A DNA stretch of 64,000 bases from the NCBI RefSeq assembly GCF_963677575.1, contig NZ_OY782038.1, positions 4,281,501 through 4,345,500 of the forward strand, in the 5' to 3' direction. The position numbers were made by a program, and so were the translations under genes. The notes under the pieces were generated by a model. It did no database searches. It worked only from the letters and a program-made list of their open reading frames with translations, and was not told the DNA's origin. The stretch comes from an uncultured Draconibacterium sp. (GTDB taxonomy: Bacteria; Bacteroidota; Bacteroidia; Bacteroidales; Prolixibacteraceae). This document shows positions 52,281 through 60,837 of the stretch, one piece after another. The first letter of the stretch is position 1; the number at the start of each line of letters is the position of its first letter.

Positions 52281-53669
52281 ATGGACAACATTCAGAAAAT
52301 AAAGAATGTATATTTTCTTGGGATTGGAGGAATAGGGATGAGTGCGCTGGCCCGTTATTTTAAATATTCGGGGCGCAATGTGGCAGGATACGATCGCACT
52401 GAAACGGCATTGACCGATGCGCTTCAGAAAGAGGGAATCGATGTGCATTTTGATGATGACATCAGAAATATTCCGTCGAAATGGAATCCGGCGGAAACCA
52501 TTGCTGTATATACACCGGCTTTGCCCGACGAGCATAAGGAACTGAACTGGTTTAAAAGCCAGCCGATTGGTTTGTTTAAGCGGGCAAAAGTTTTGGGGAT
52601 GATTTGCAATGAACGCAAAGGAATTGGAGTTTCCGGCACACACGGGAAAACAACGACAAGTACCATTGTTACTAATATTCTAAGTAAAACAGAACAAGGG
52701 TGTGGTGCATTTTTGGGCGGTATTTCAAAGAATTTCAGGAGCAACTTAGTGCTCTCGGAAAATGATTCGCCTTGGATTGTTGCTGAAGCCGATGAGTTCG
52801 ATCGTTCGTTTTTGCACCTGAAACCACAGTTGGCTCTGGTAACTTCTGTTGATGCCGACCATTTGGATATTTATGGTGATAAAGAAAAGATCGTTGAGTC
52901 GTTCGAGAAATTTATTTCACAGATCCGTCCCGATGGAAGTTTGGTGCTAAAAGAAGGAGTGGGACTTGATACGTCGAAAATTGAAGCTAAAGTTTATACT
53001 TATTCATTAAAAGGTAAAACTGATTTTGCTGCGCTGAATCTGCAACTGAATCAGGAAACGGGCTTTTATTCGTTCGACTTAAAGACACCGGGAGGAATAA
53101 TTGCCAACTGCAAAATGAATTATCCGGGGCTGGTAAACGTTGAAAATACGGTTGGAGCCAGTGCTTTGGCCTGGTTGGCCGGAGCATCGGCAAATGCTAT
53201 TAAAGCAGGAATTGAAGATTACGAAGGAGTGGCACGTCGTTTTGATATTCGCTACCGTTCGGAGAATCGAATTTATATCGACGATTACGCGCATCACCCT
53301 GCGGAATTGGAGGCCTTTATTACTTCGGTTAAGGCCTTGTTCCCCGATAAAAAAGTGACCGGGATTTTCCAGCCGCACTTGTTTTCGCGTACCAAAGATT
53401 TTGCTGCTGAATTTGCGCAAAGTCTGGATTTGCTGGATAAAGCTATTCTTATACCGCTTTATCCGGCTCGCGAAGAACCTATTCCCGGAGTGTCATCGGC
53501 TATCATTTATAAAGAAATGAAGCTGGAGAATAGAATGCTGGCCGAGCGTGATGAAGTTTTAAAGATACTAAAATCAGACCGGAACGAAATTGTCGTAACA
53601 ATGGGAGCCGGCGATATCGACCGGATGGTGGATAGTATAATTGAACTGTTGGAAAGTAAAGAAAAATGA
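52281..53669 (+). CDS. murC: UDP-N-acetylmuramate--L-alanine ligase
   Basis: 462 residues with FLGIGGIGMSALARYF at the N-terminus, the ATP loop VSGTHGKTTTSTIV, EADEFDRSFLHL and a C-terminal VARRFDIRYRSENRIYIDDYAHHP segment. Adds L-Ala to UDP-MurNAc, the first peptide-building step. It stands after murD and murE in gene order. Ends in an ATGA overlap (4 nt) with ftsQ. No ddl or murB is found in this cluster. Confidence 0.96.
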   Translation: MDNIQKIKNVYFLGIGGIGMSALARYFKYSGRNVAGYDRTETALTDALQKEGIDVHFDDDIRNIPSKWNPAETIAVYTPALPDEHKELNWFKSQPIGLFKRAKVLGMICNERKGIGVSGTHGKTTTSTIVTNILSKTEQGCGAFLGGISKNFRSNLVLSENDSPWIVAEADEFDRSFLHLKPQLALVTSVDADHLDIYGDKEKIVESFEKFISQIRPDGSLVLKEGVGLDTSKIEAKVYTYSLKGKTDFAALNLQLNQETGFYSFDLKTPGGIIANCKMNYPGLVNVENTVGASALAWLAGASANAIKAGIEDYEGVARRFDIRYRSENRIYIDDYAHHPAELEAFITSVKALFPDKKVTGIFQPHLFSRTKDFAAEFAQSLDLLDKAILIPLYPAREEPIPGVSSAIIYKEMKLENRMLAERDEVLKILKSDRNEIVVTMGAGDIDRMVDSIIELLESKEK

Positions 53670-54418
53670 TAAAGAAGTTTGCAAAAATAGGTGGTTTGTT
53701 GGTGTTGCTGGTGTTTCTACTGGTAACGCTGGCGTTTACTTCATTGAAGTACAATCATGCCATTTGCAACGATATCGAATTCAATTACGATCCGGACGAG
53801 GTAATAAAAGTTGATCGGGCTGAGTTGATTAACCTGGTGAAATCGATCGATAAAAATATCATCGGAAAGGATTTTGACAGCATTAATACGGTACAAATCG
53901 AGCAGGCAGTTGAAAAACACGAAGCGATTTTGAATGCCGAGGTTTATAAAGTTGTTACCCGCACCGACAGTGCCACTTTTAAAGGAGTGCTGGCGATCGA
54001 TCTGAAACACCGGAAACCGGTGGTGCGCGTTTTTTCAGACAAAGGAAACTATTACCTCGATGAGTTTGGTGGCAAAATTCCGGTGTCGACAAATTATGCG
54101 GCCAACGTGCTGGTGGCTACGGGAGATATTAGCGAAGACTATGCGAAAGAAACACTTTTGCCATGTGTTTTAACGATAGAAAGCGATGAATTCTGGAATG
54201 CACAAATTGAACAGATTCATGTTCAAAAAGATGGAGATGTGCTGTTGATTCCTCTGGTTGGCGATCATACCATAGAGTTTGGAACGCTGGAAAATTATGC
54301 GGAGAAATTACGCAATATGAAAGCTTTTTACAAGCAGATTATGGCAAAAAATAATTGGAATAAATACAAAACGATCAGTTTAAAATATAAAGATCAGGTA
54401 ATAGCAAAAAGAAGGTAA
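53666..54418 (+). CDS. ftsQ: FtsQ-like cell division protein (POTRA/DivIB)
   Basis: 250 residues: a short N-terminus, one transmembrane helix (about 7-26), then a POTRA-type periplasmic domain (from RAELINLVKSIDKNIIGKD) and a beta domain with KPVVRVFSDKGNYYLDEFG. The layout, length and position between murC and ftsA fit FtsQ, though primary similarity to E. coli FtsQ is low. It recruits the FtsL/B and FtsWI synthase. Start overlaps the murC stop (ATGA); ftsA is 2 nt downstream. Confidence 0.85.
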   Translation: MIKKFAKIGGLLVLLVFLLVTLAFTSLKYNHAICNDIEFNYDPDEVIKVDRAELINLVKSIDKNIIGKDFDSINTVQIEQAVEKHEAILNAEVYKVVTRTDSATFKGVLAIDLKHRKPVVRVFSDKGNYYLDEFGGKIPVSTNYAANVLVATGDISEDYAKETLLPCVLTIESDEFWNAQIEQIHVQKDGDVLLIPLVGDHTIEFGTLENYAEKLRNMKAFYKQIMAKNNWNKYKTISLKYKDQVIAKRR

Positions 54419-54420
54419 TT

Positions 54421-55704
54421 ATGGCTTCAAAAACAAATCTTTCAGTTGTTATCGACATGGGTACCTCAAAAATGGTTGCACTTGCAGGACAGGCAACTGC
54501 CGAGGGGAAAATGGAAATACTGGGTACTGCCCAGGTGCCGTCGAAAGGCATAAAAAGAGGAATGGTTTTTAATCTTGCTGATACAATCGAGTCCATAACT
54601 GCAGTGTTGGAGTTGCTGGACGCACAGTTGGAAGACGAAATCACGGTTGTTGATGTGGCATACGCCGGAAAACGTATGCGAACCATCGACTACAAAGCTT
54701 CGCGTTTTACAGGTGAAGGTGGTGTGGTAACCAGTCTGGATATTGATGAGTTGTACGATGAAGCGAAAAACCTGCAGATAAAAAACGGTTACCGTATTCT
54801 GAAAGTTATTCCAACTTCTTTTATTATTGACGATGAAACGGAGGAGCTGAAACCTGTTGGAGCCACAGGTAAAAAAATTGAAGCTCGTTATAAGTTGGTG
54901 ATAATGCCCGATCAGGAATACCAAATTTTGAACCGCGTGTTAGAAAGTGTTGGTGTTGAACTGGGCGAAGTTTTCCACTCGTCGCTGGCATTAGCAGAGG
55001 CTGCACTTTCAAAGCCTGAAAAGGAAATGGGGGGTGTGGTACTCGATATTGGTGCCGGCACAACCAATCTGGCTATTTACTACGAAAATGCATTAGTGCA
55101 CACGGCGGTAATTCCGTTTGCCGGAGCTGTTATAACCAACGATCTAAAAGTGGGATGTTCTACATTTCTGGAAAAAGCTGAGTTGTTGAAAGTGCGCTAC
55201 GGACAGGCGTTGGGCGACCAGATTAAAACTGAGGATACGGTTACCATTGCTAAAAACAATGGCTGGGAACCAAAAGAAATTACTATCCGAAGTCTGGCTT
55301 ACATTATTCAGGCACGTTTGGAAGAGATTGTGGATTGTGTGGTTGCTGAGATCGAAAGATCAGGAGTTGCCGACCGTTTAGGAACCGGAATTGTTTTGTC
55401 AGGTGGGACCTCAAACCTGGGGCACATCATAACACTGGTGAAATTCCATACCGGTTTGGATGCACGTAGGGCACACCCGGTAATTCTTCCTGCAAATCGT
55501 AGGGAAGAAGCAAAAAATCCGGCATTTTTAACAGCATTGGGAGCCTTAAAACTTTCGATTTCGCAAAATGTTGGAGAAGAACGAATATTGCCCGAGCCAA
55601 AAGTGCACCGGAGCGGACGTGGTTTAATGACCAACGTTAAAGGAGCATTGCAAAGTGCGATCAACTTTTTTGGCGACGACAACGAAGATCTTGAATTCAA
55701 TTAA
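54421..55704 (+). CDS. ftsA: Cell division protein FtsA
   Basis: 427 residues, actin-like ATPase. N-terminal phosphate-1 loop VVIDMGTSKMVALAG, the SHS2/1C domain (around KGIKRGMVFNLADTIESI), phosphate-2 VLDIGAGTTNLAIY and adenosine loop GIVLSGGTSNLGHI. The C-terminal end (about residues 410-427) has GALQSAINFFGDD, consistent with the short amphipathic membrane-binding helix of FtsA. It tethers FtsZ filaments to the membrane by binding the FtsZ C-terminal peptide; of the two FtsZ proteins encoded next, only the second carries such a peptide. Confidence 0.95.
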   Translation: MASKTNLSVVIDMGTSKMVALAGQATAEGKMEILGTAQVPSKGIKRGMVFNLADTIESITAVLELLDAQLEDEITVVDVAYAGKRMRTIDYKASRFTGEGGVVTSLDIDELYDEAKNLQIKNGYRILKVIPTSFIIDDETEELKPVGATGKKIEARYKLVIMPDQEYQILNRVLESVGVELGEVFHSSLALAEAALSKPEKEMGGVVLDIGAGTTNLAIYYENALVHTAVIPFAGAVITNDLKVGCSTFLEKAELLKVRYGQALGDQIKTEDTVTIAKNNGWEPKEITIRSLAYIIQARLEEIVDCVVAEIERSGVADRLGTGIVLSGGTSNLGHIITLVKFHTGLDARRAHPVILPANRREEAKNPAFLTALGALKLSISQNVGEERILPEPKVHRSGRGLMTNVKGALQSAINFFGDDNEDLEFN

Positions 55705-55715
55705 AACAAAAAGAT

Positions 55716-57071
55716 ATGACCGAAGAATTAGCAAATTTTCAATTTCCGAAGGCAGCATCATCAATTATTAAAGTAATTGGAGTTGGCGGTGGTGGTTGCA
55801 ACGCGGTCAATCACATGTTCGAAGAGGGAATAAAGGGTGTTGATTATATCATCTGTAATACCGATTCGCAAGCCATGGACAATAGTCCTGTGCCGATTAA
55901 AATTCAGCTTGGAACCACATTGACAGAAGGGCGGGGTGCCGGAAATAAACCCGAAAGAGGTGCCGAAGCAGCCCGCGAAAATTACGAAGACCTTAAACAA
56001 GTGCTGGGTGATAATACAAAAATGTTGTTTATCGCAGCAGGAATGGGCGGCGGAACCGGAACCGGAGCTGCTCCTGTAATTGCAAGTCTGGCCCGCGAAC
56101 TCGACATTTTAACCATTGCGGTGGTAACCATTCCGTCGCCGGCCGAAGGAAACAAACGCCGCGCACAAGCGCAGGAAGGCATTGATAAAATGGCCGAATT
56201 TGTCGATAGTATGCTGGTGATCAGTAATGACCGGCTGCGCCATATTTACGGCGACCTGCCGGCAAGTCAGGCTTTTAAAATGGCCGACAACATTGTGTCA
56301 ACTGCTGTTAAAGGAGTTGCCGAAATTATAACCGTTCACGGAAATGTAAACATCGACTATACCGATGTGGAAACAGTGATGCAAAAGAGTGAGGTGTTTA
56401 TCATGGGTACAGGTTTTGCCACAGGCGAAGGCCGTGCCATGGATGCCGTGAATGCCGCATTGGAATCGCCCCTGTTGGATAGTAACGATATTTTCGGAAC
56501 AAAGAATATACTGCTCAATATTATCTCCGGAAGTGAGGAGATCAGGATCGGAGAGATTGGCGAAATTATTGAATCACTACAGGAAAAAGCTGGTCAGGAT
56601 GCCGATATCATCTGGGGTAACGGCTACGACGAGCGTCTTGGCGACAAAATTAGTGTAACCATTTTGGCCACCGGTTTTGATACCAATCCGAATAAAGAAT
56701 TGCAACCCGAAAAGGAGGTGCAAAACTTTAATCTCGACGACGATTTGGAAGAGTCTGTTGCCGAACAGGAACCGGTAAACGAAACGACAGATATATTTAC
56801 ATCCGATTTCTACGAAGAAAAACGATACGAGCCAGAGCCAGAAGAGGAAGAAACAATAATGTTTGTTCCTCCGCAACCAAAACCAAAAGCCAAGCCAAAA
56901 TCTAAATCCACGGGTTTTGGCTGGAAGTCAAAAGAAAAGACCAAAACCAGGGAAAAGGCCGAGAAAAAGAAAGACGAGCCTGTTACCGAATCGAACATTG
57001 ATAATTGGTTTTATAAAAATTTTGGCAGCAAGATTTTTAATGATGGTGATGAAGATCAACCTCTTGATTAG
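55716..57071 (+). CDS. ftsZ: Cell division GTPase FtsZ, first tandem copy, with divergent C-terminal tail
   Basis: 451 residues. The GTPase core (about 15-322) is intact: VIGVGGGGCNAVNHM, GRGAGNKPE (72-80), the G-box GMGGGTGTGAAP (109-120) and the T7 catalytic loop N212-I-D-Y-T-D217. After about residue 323 comes a long acidic, then Pro/Lys-rich linker with a KPKAKPKSKS segment (390-398). The end (426-451) reads SNIDNWFYKNFGSKIF plus an acidic tail. It does not contain the PAF/Y-x-R-R type FtsA-binding peptide. SPAEGNKRR (141-149) differs from the usual PFxxEG. So this copy is the divergent paralogue, possibly a co-polymer. Confidence 0.92.
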   Translation: MTEELANFQFPKAASSIIKVIGVGGGGCNAVNHMFEEGIKGVDYIICNTDSQAMDNSPVPIKIQLGTTLTEGRGAGNKPERGAEAARENYEDLKQVLGDNTKMLFIAAGMGGGTGTGAAPVIASLARELDILTIAVVTIPSPAEGNKRRAQAQEGIDKMAEFVDSMLVISNDRLRHIYGDLPASQAFKMADNIVSTAVKGVAEIITVHGNVNIDYTDVETVMQKSEVFIMGTGFATGEGRAMDAVNAALESPLLDSNDIFGTKNILLNIISGSEEIRIGEIGEIIESLQEKAGQDADIIWGNGYDERLGDKISVTILATGFDTNPNKELQPEKEVQNFNLDDDLEESVAEQEPVNETTDIFTSDFYEEKRYEPEPEEEETIMFVPPQPKPKAKPKSKSTGFGWKSKEKTKTREKAEKKKDEPVTESNIDNWFYKNFGSKIFNDGDEDQPLD

Positions 57072-57086
57072 TAACGACAAAACAAG

Positions 57087-58484
57087 GTGAAGAAAATGGA
57101 AGATATGGCTGATTTTGTAATGGAAAAAACTCCCGGTGCCGCGATTAAGGTAATCGGTGTTGGTGGCGGTGGCGGAAATGCCGTAAACCATATGTTTAAG
57201 CACGGAATTCGCGATGTGGATTTTGTAATCTGCAACACCGATGCGCAAGCCATGGAGGCAAGTGCTATCCGTAACCGGGTGCAGCTCGGAGCGTCATTAA
57301 CCGAAGGGCGTGGAGCCGGTAACAAACCGGAAGTGGGCAGGCAGGCGGCTATTGAAAACATCGAAGATGTAAAAAAGACCTTGTCGGAAAATACTAAAAT
57401 GGTATTTGTAACTGCCGGTATGGGCGGCGGAACAGGAACCGGAGCTGCTCCTGTTATTGCACAATGTTGTAAAGAGCAGGGCTACTTAACGGTAGCCATT
57501 GTAACTATTCCGTTCCGAAACGAGGGAAAAAGACGTATAAAACAAGCCTACGAAGGCATTAAAGAGCTGGCATCTTATGTCGATTCGTTGTTGGTGATCA
57601 ACAATGAGCGAATACGCGAGATGTTTGGTGATTTTGGAATATCGGAGGCATTTGCAAAGGCCGATAATGTTTTGTCAACCGCAGCCAAAGGAATTGCTGA
57701 AATTATTACCGTTCCCGGATATATAAATGTTGACTTTGCCGATGTTGAAACCGTAATGCGAAAAAGCGGAATGGCGGTAATGGGAACCGGCGTAAGTGAC
57801 GAAGAAGATCGGGCAGAGGATGCCGTAAAAAAAGCGTTAAACTCGCCATTATTGAATGACAATGAAATTCGCGGAGCACGCAATATCCTGGTAAATATCA
57901 ACTCAGGTAATAAAGAAGTTACCATGGACGAAGTTGGGCGGATTACCGATTATGTGCAAAATATGGCCGGTTTTGATGCCGATTTGATTTGGGGAAATGG
58001 TACCGATGAAACATTAGGAGAAAAGCTATCGGTAACAGTTATTGCTACCGGATTCCCAACCAGTATCATTTCAGAGTTGTCGGAGCAAAGCCAACGAAAA
58101 GTGGTTTCGCATACGCTCGAAAAGGAGTCGGTGTTGGTAACAAAAACTGAGCATTTCTCGGAGCAGAAAAACGAGGATAGCAGAAGTCAGTCGACCTTTG
58201 AATTTAACGTTGCCAACGAAAATGGAAACGACGACGATGAGTTCGAATCGCTGTACCCGATAACTTCGCGCGAACGCAGTAGTGCCGAGAAAGAAATTGA
58301 TGTAAACGATTACGCCAACCTGAGCGACGACGATGTAGACGAGTTGGAAAATGTACCGGCTTTTAAACGTCGGAATATTCGTATAAACGATCCAAAATAC
58401 AAACGCGACCGTTCGGGATATTCTGTAAATCGCGACAACCGTATTTCAGACAGAAACAGTTATCTTCACGATAACGTAGATTAA
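57087..58484 (+). CDS. ftsZ: Cell division GTPase FtsZ, second tandem copy, canonical C-terminal peptide
   Basis: 465 residues from a GTG at 57087 (an ATG at 57096 is equally possible). Core motifs: VIGVGGGGGNAVNHM, GRGAGNKPE (75-83), GMGGGTGTGAAP (111-122), PFRNEGKRR (142-150) and T7 loop N214-V-D-F-A-D219. A variable linker (about 325-415) leads to ENVPAFKRR (421-429), the conserved C-terminal peptide that binds FtsA and other partners, followed by an extra 36-residue Arg/Asp/Asn-rich tail. This is the copy that resembles ordinary FtsZ. It lies 15 nt after the first ftsZ and 18 nt before yqeY. Confidence 0.93.
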   Translation: MKKMEDMADFVMEKTPGAAIKVIGVGGGGGNAVNHMFKHGIRDVDFVICNTDAQAMEASAIRNRVQLGASLTEGRGAGNKPEVGRQAAIENIEDVKKTLSENTKMVFVTAGMGGGTGTGAAPVIAQCCKEQGYLTVAIVTIPFRNEGKRRIKQAYEGIKELASYVDSLLVINNERIREMFGDFGISEAFAKADNVLSTAAKGIAEIITVPGYINVDFADVETVMRKSGMAVMGTGVSDEEDRAEDAVKKALNSPLLNDNEIRGARNILVNINSGNKEVTMDEVGRITDYVQNMAGFDADLIWGNGTDETLGEKLSVTVIATGFPTSIISELSEQSQRKVVSHTLEKESVLVTKTEHFSEQKNEDSRSQSTFEFNVANENGNDDDEFESLYPITSRERSSAEKEIDVNDYANLSDDDVDELENVPAFKRRNIRINDPKYKRDRSGYSVNRDNRISDRNSYLHDNVD

Positions 58485-58502
58485 TAAAAAAAACTAAAAG
58501 TT

Positions 58503-58952
58503 ATGGCAATATTTGATCAAATTAATGATGACATAAAAGCGGCTATGAAAGCCCGCGAAAAGGAAAAACTGGAAGCTTTGCGTGGCATTAAAAAGGTAAT
58601 GCTCGAAGCGCAAACAGCAAAAGGTGCCAGCGATGTTTTAGCCGATAATGATGCGCTGAAAATAATATCAAAACTGGCAAAACAGGGGGCTGATTCTGCA
58701 AATATTTACAAAGAGCAGGGCCGTGAGGATTTGTACGAACAGGAGATGAAACAGGTGGCTATTTTCGAGAGTTATCTGCCCGCAAAAATGTCGGACGAAG
58801 ATTTAACGGCAGCTGTAAAAGCCGTTATCGAGCAAGTTGGTGCAAGCAGCATGAAAGACATGGGAAAAGTTATGGGAATTGCTTCGAAGAAACTCGCCGG
58901 CCAGGCCGACGGAAAAGATATTGCCGATAAAGTTAAGGTATTATTAGCTTAA
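58503..58952 (+). CDS. GatB/YqeY domain-containing protein
   Basis: 149 residues, all-helical YqeY domain: FDQINDDIKAAMKAREKEKLEALRGIKK at the N-terminus, then YLPAKMSDEDLTAAVKAVIEQ and MGKVMGIASKKLAGQADGKDIADKV. The domain also ends the GatB subunit of amidotransferases, but stand-alone YqeY has no proven function. In Bacteroidota it commonly follows ftsZ, and here it closes the dcw operon. Confidence 0.88.
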   Translation: MAIFDQINDDIKAAMKAREKEKLEALRGIKKVMLEAQTAKGASDVLADNDALKIISKLAKQGADSANIYKEQGREDLYEQEMKQVAIFESYLPAKMSDEDLTAAVKAVIEQVGASSMKDMGKVMGIASKKLAGQADGKDIADKVKVLLA

Positions 58953-58974
58953 TAAAACGTTCAAAAGCAAAAGG

Positions 58975-59012
58975 AAAAAGCAGGTTTGTTGTATACATTC
59001 CTGCTTTTTTTA
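58975..59012 (+). terminator. Rho-independent terminator at the end of the dcw operon
   Basis: AAAAAGCAGG and CCTGCTTTTT pair around a 15-nt loop with T residues following, 22 nt after the yqeY stop. The A/T symmetry lets it end the convergent minus-strand gene too. Confidence 0.85.
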
Positions 59013-59016
59013 TGGT

Positions 59017-59343
59017 TTAATCTTCTTCTAATTGATCTGCAACGTGGTCGAGGTCCGAGTACTTGTCTTCGTAATCTTGTTTAACCTCGTCTTTTAAGAA
59101 TCCGTCATCATCGTAATCGTCGTCCTCGTCAACAAGAGCAACAGCTTCGCCTTCGGTCATTCTTAACATGTAATATTTGTCCTCGGTTTCAAATGGTAAA
59201 ACCGTAATTTTTTGCCCGGTTTTATCAAAAAAATGGATGAGATTCTCAGCAAATCCATCAGCATAAATCAGCTTGATTTGCTCTTGTAAATCTTTATCAA
59301 GTTTGCTGTAATCTTTAATTACTTTCGGTTTATTATCTGCCAT
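59017..59343 (-). CDS. Acidic small protein of unknown function
   Basis: 108 residues, start ATG at 59343. The first 80 residues look folded (KDYSKLDKDLQEQIKLIYAD, then a beta segment KITVLPFETEDKYYMLRM), and the last 40 are very rich in Asp/Glu. It lacks a signal peptide and is cytoplasmic. Not recognised. It is convergent with the dcw operon and shares its terminator. Confidence 0.75.
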   Translation of the reverse strand: MADNKPKVIKDYSKLDKDLQEQIKLIYADGFAENLIHFFDKTGQKITVLPFETEDKYYMLRMTEGEAVALVDEDDDYDDDGFLKDEVKQDYEDKYSDLDHVADQLEED

Positions 59344-59814
59344 TTTTATACCAGTTAAGTGAGTGAAAAATAATTTTAATAAATCAAAAGATTACTGGTT
59401 TTAATCTTTGCTTATAGTTAGAGTTTAATTCTACATTACACGAACAAATAAATAGGATGGAAACGACATTTGCAATAGCTAAATATTAATTTTTGCAATT
59501 TTCATAACTAAACTTTTCGAGTCAAAAAGTTGAAAGGTAGGGAATGATTTTCTCAATTGAATTTGAGGTGTTTCCGGGGAGTTGATATTAAAGGAGAAAT
59601 AGGATGTAAGCTCCAATTAACCAATGTGTTGTACGGTTGATTGTATTCTGTCTTAATACCAATAAGTTGCTTTTCAGAACTCTGGGAAATTGAACGGCAG
59701 AAATAAAATACACTAAAAACGAGAAAATAAATCTTAAGAAGTGCTGCTAAATATATTTGCACATAAAAAAGGGAGCCTGCTTAGTGGCTCCCTTTTGTTT
59801 TATTGTTGGTGAAA
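59344..59814. other. Intergenic region with no gene
   Basis: AT-rich gap of 471 nt. The single ORF in it (59553-59762, minus, 69 codons) has no domain or signal peptide that I trust. At the right end lies a terminator for the peptidyl-prolyl isomerase gene. Confidence 0.6.
59766..59798 (-). terminator. Rho-independent terminator after the peptidyl-prolyl isomerase gene
   Basis: AAAGGGAGCC and GGCTCCCTTT pair with an 8-nt loop. In minus orientation the A-run at 59765-59770 becomes the T tract, 17 nt after the isomerase stop. Confidence 0.85.
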
Positions 59815-60252
59815 TTATTCTTCAGAAATAATTACTTTTTCAATTTCGTCACCTTGTCTGATGTCGTCGATTACATCAAGTCCTTCAAAAACTTTTCCGA
59901 AGCAAGTATGATGACGATCTAAATGTTGGGTGTTTTCGCGGTTGTGACAGATAAAAAACTGCGATCCGCCAGTGTTTTTTCCGGCATGTGCCATTGATAA
60001 AACGCCTTTATCGTGGTATTGGTTGTTTCCGTCGGTTTCGCAATCAATTGAATAGCCTGGTCCCCCAGCTCCGGTTCCATCCGGGCATCCTCCCTGAATT
60101 ACGAAATTAGGGATCACACGGTGAAAAGTTAGCCCATCATAAAAACCCGATTCAGCAAGCTTGATAAAATTGGCAACAGTTCCCGGAGCATCTTCTTCGT
60201 AAAACTTAACTTTCATTACTCCTTTTGAAGTATGTATTTCAGCTGTTTTCAT
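59815..60252 (-). CDS. Peptidyl-prolyl cis-trans isomerase (cyclophilin type)
   Basis: 145 residues with the cyclophilin motifs FYDGLTFHRVIPNFVIQGGCP (catalytic Arg and Phe), GVLSMAHAGKNTGGSQFFI and LDRHHTCFGKVFEG. No signal peptide, so cytoplasmic. It speeds proline isomerisation in protein folding. Single-gene transcript with its own terminator. Confidence 0.92.
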   Translation of the reverse strand: MKTAEIHTSKGVMKVKFYEEDAPGTVANFIKLAESGFYDGLTFHRVIPNFVIQGGCPDGTGAGGPGYSIDCETDGNNQYHDKGVLSMAHAGKNTGGSQFFICHNRENTQHLDRHHTCFGKVFEGLDVIDDIRQGDEIEKVIISEE

Positions 60253-60497
60253 TCGTTTATATTTCTAATTATTAACGGTAACTCATGTAACTTGCATAAA
60301 ATTTTTCCTATTTCTACAACAGGCTTTTGTTATGCTCGTTTCATTCTAAAATTTTTTAATTCGGCACAAATGTAGAAAAAAAGAACAATTTTCATAATGA
60401 CCATTGTGCAAGCCACTGAAAGTAATTGGATTAGCAAATCGGTTAAGCTATGCTAAAAGGTTGATAAGTAGTGGTGTTTACAGGAAGTATATAAAAG

Positions 60498-60602
60498 AAA
60501 GAAGGAGACTCAACAGTCTCCTTCCTAAATGTTAACCCCCAAACACACAATATGGGATGAATCCCAAATGCACTACAAATATATGCTTTTCTTCAGCATT
60601 AA
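60498..60602 (-). ncRNA. Candidate structured element or small RNA: stacked hairpins
   Basis: Three palindromes lie within about 105 nt: GAAGGAGACT-CAAC-AGTCTCCTTC (60501-60524, perfect 10 bp), TGGGA-TGAA-TCCCA (60553-60566), and ATGCT...AGCAT (60582-60598). Read on the minus strand, the 10-bp hairpin is last and is followed by TTTCTTTTATATA, as at a terminator. There is no ORF. It lies in the 585-nt gap between the isomerase and methyltransferase genes; 60253-60497 and 60603-60837 show nothing recognisable. It could be a small RNA, a leader or simply a repeat. Confidence 0.3.
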
Positions 60603-60837
60603 AAAAGCAAATACAAAATAATTTATCCTTTTATATAGGAATTTATATGGATTGATACGTTGATAATCGAATACATAAAAATTATGTTCTAATTTTCAAT
60701 ATTACATCGAAATAGGTCGAATTTTTAAATCGACGGAAGTATTTCGGAGTGCACCGAAATCCAAAAACCTTAAAAATTTCGAGGAGAATTTATTATCTTG
60801 CTTGCTTAAAAGCCAATACTGATTTCAATTTACGATA

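Noticed and set aside
59553..59762. 69-codon minus-strand ORF in the gap before the peptidyl-prolyl isomerase
   Set aside because: No domain, no convincing signal peptide and no promoter; AT-rich background explains an ORF of this length.
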